The position numbers were made by a program, and so were the translations under genes. Of a stretch of DNA of 64,000 nucleotides, positions 63,701 through 64,000 are shown piece after piece (position 1 is the first letter of the stretch; every line of letters starts with the position of its first letter). The notes under the pieces are model-generated. The model was not told the origin of the DNA. It searched no databases and saw only the letters and a list, made by a program, of their open reading frames with translations. Origin of the DNA: CAYZWU01 sp964482235 (lineage in GTDB: Bacteria > Planctomycetota > B15-G4 > CAYZWU01). The stretch covers positions 10,235 through 74,234 of the forward strand of contig CAYZWU010000024.1 of the NCBI GenBank assembly GCA_964482235.1, written 5' to 3'.

Positions 63701-64000
63701 TCCCCATAGGCGATGAAAAGCAAACGGAAGAGCACCCGCATGGCCATCTGGTAGGTCTCGGTCAGTTCCTGAGCCTTGGGCCTCTCGATACCCCGCGCTT
63801 CGGCCAGTCCTTCGGCCAGGCGAGGGATCACCTCGTCGTAGATCCTCTCCCGGAGGCGGGCGGCGAGGTCCCCGGCGAAGTCCTTCGAGTCGGCCAGGAT
63901 GGATGTGAGACTGCCCTCCCGAGCGAGGGCGTCCCCCGAGAAGAGCAGCCAGAGGTAGGCGGCCCGCTCGTCAGGCAAAAGCCCGGTGTGGCATTCTAGA
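60748..64000 (-). CDS. Eco57I-like N6-adenine DNA methyltransferase (partial, 5' end outside window)
   Basis: At least 1083 codons; the frame is open to the window edge with no stop, so the true start lies beyond 64000 and the TTG at 63978 is only an apparent one. AdoMet motif I ADIAMGSGHF lies about 320 residues from that codon, and catalytic motif IV NPPWEK about 575, with VYLHNASGARKSTGSYYTKHF as the conserved lead-in. A target-recognition-like C-terminal region follows, with the typical NPFPIPRPGP segment. It is related to PglX/Eco57I-type enzymes. The unseen N-terminus could carry a nuclease. The last codons overlap the AlbA_2 gene start, so the three genes are one operon. Confidence 0.88.
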   Translation of the reverse strand, partial: LECHTGLLPDERAAYLWLLFSGDALAREGSLTSILADSKDFAGDLAARLRERIYDEVIPRLAEGLAEARGIERPKAQELTETYQMAMRVLFRLLFIAYGEDKDLLPYRFNGLYQKRSLKAKARDLLDLVDSGEDFGEGDSWWQEVRAIFQAVDRGNPSWGVPAYNGGLFSSNPEESSVGAALEEVSLPDRIFGPALQHLLLVPTAEGVIGPVDFRSLGVREFGTIYEGLLESELSVAETDLTVDTRGKNKDNYRPCKKGEKPVVPRGGVYLHNASGARKSTGSYYTKHFAVEHLLDRALEPALTDHFTRLDALDELEAAEAFFDFRVADIAMGSGHFLVAAVDRIEARFSGYLAKRPLPEVARELGHLRQAAMEALGNSADFYPDFEDTALIRRLIARRCIYGVDINEVAVQLARLAIWIHTFVPGLPLSLLDRNLVQGNSLVGVGRLSELQEKDREEGLALYEASTADFVGDAGEALSRLGCLADATRAEVQAARKAWAEADAATVPARALCDILAAARIEGASMPFDFTRWQERKGTVSGGREHRHARKVLEGMHALHFPIVFPEVFLRERAGFDVILGNPPWEKARVEEHGFWARYAPGLRGLSQREREAQIRELRETRPDLVKELNSDVEESRALRQALSRGPFPGMGTGDPDLYKAFCWRFWFLVAEECGRIGVVLPRSALAAKGSEEFRWKVFEKAKGLDATLLLNNRSWFFEDVHPQYTVGLVGIERAVSSDKDTRVYLEGPYNSRTAYDSRPVDGGASFIGEEVLSWNDSASLPLLPSGDSIEVFAQLRKAPRLDLDEPGQWKARPHRELDATNDKPLMDVKSKTCPSGFWPVYKGASFDIWEPDTGKYYAWADPAVVTPVLQEKRLRGHRSVKSVFHECDAPWCANPAMLPCHFPRIAFRDVTRATDSRTVRCTLVPPGVFMNHTAPYLIFSEGTPDDTTYLLGVMSSLPLDWYARRFVETHVTFFVLNPFPIPRPGPNDPLRKRVIQLAGRLACPDDRFTNWAKVVGVDCGPLDTDEKQDMIHELDAVVAHLYGLKQKHLVHIFETFHEGWDFRTRLDATLDHFRKWRKKTTS

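Overview
The window is GC-rich, densely coded bacterial DNA from a heterotroph. No rRNA, tRNA or CRISPR array was recognised. Several traits point to a Planctomycetota-like or related under-sampled phylum: many secreted beta-helix and beta-propeller proteins sharing a C-terminal module, prenyltransferase-type toroid repeats fused to ExbD-like or thioredoxin-like domains, a TIGR03790-type protein, a nickel superoxide dismutase and a DUF4139 protein. This placement is inference; there is no ribosomal marker in the window to confirm it.

Layout. 1-9.9 kb: secreted GH20 hexosaminidase and beta-helix pair, a divergent thioredoxin/TPR/toroid protein with a sulfatase-like enzyme, and a beta-propeller protein. 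10.1-16.5 kb: ExbD/toroid fusion, a GH106-type C-terminal fragment, a GH31 alpha-xylosidase-like enzyme and a coupled URO-D family protein. 16.5-28.3 kb is the most accessory part. It holds two diverged COG1672-type ATPase/nuclease paralogues, each behind its own inverted-repeat array, a perfect 33-bp inverted repeat with a diverged half copy, a periplasmic proline iminopeptidase, a CPBP protease, a transglutaminase, an interrupted FG-GAP gene, a TIGR03790 protein and NiSOD. 28.4-32.7 kb: esterase, D-amino acid aminotransferase, a SmpA-like exported protein and a POT-like transporter. 32.9-40.9 kb: a five-gene heavy-metal RND efflux operon with His/Cys-rich accessory proteins.

41-55 kb: BNR-repeat protein, autoregulated-looking Fic protein, beta-helix plus gamma-glutamyltransferase-like pair, acs, a sigma-70 factor with a Cys cluster, a NarL-type two-component pair and a DUF4139 protein. 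55.1-64 kb is a defence island. It contains a collapsed type I restriction hsdR relic, another short coding remnant, and a tightly coupled operon that encodes an Eco57I-like DNA methyltransferase (running off the window), an AlbA_2-domain protein and a PLD-nuclease/SNF2-helicase fusion.

The strongest candidates for something under-described are that methyltransferase/AlbA_2/PLD-helicase cassette and the pair of ATPase-nuclease genes with private operator arrays. The long inverted repeat, the metal-efflux accessory proteins and the Cys-cluster sigma factor come next.
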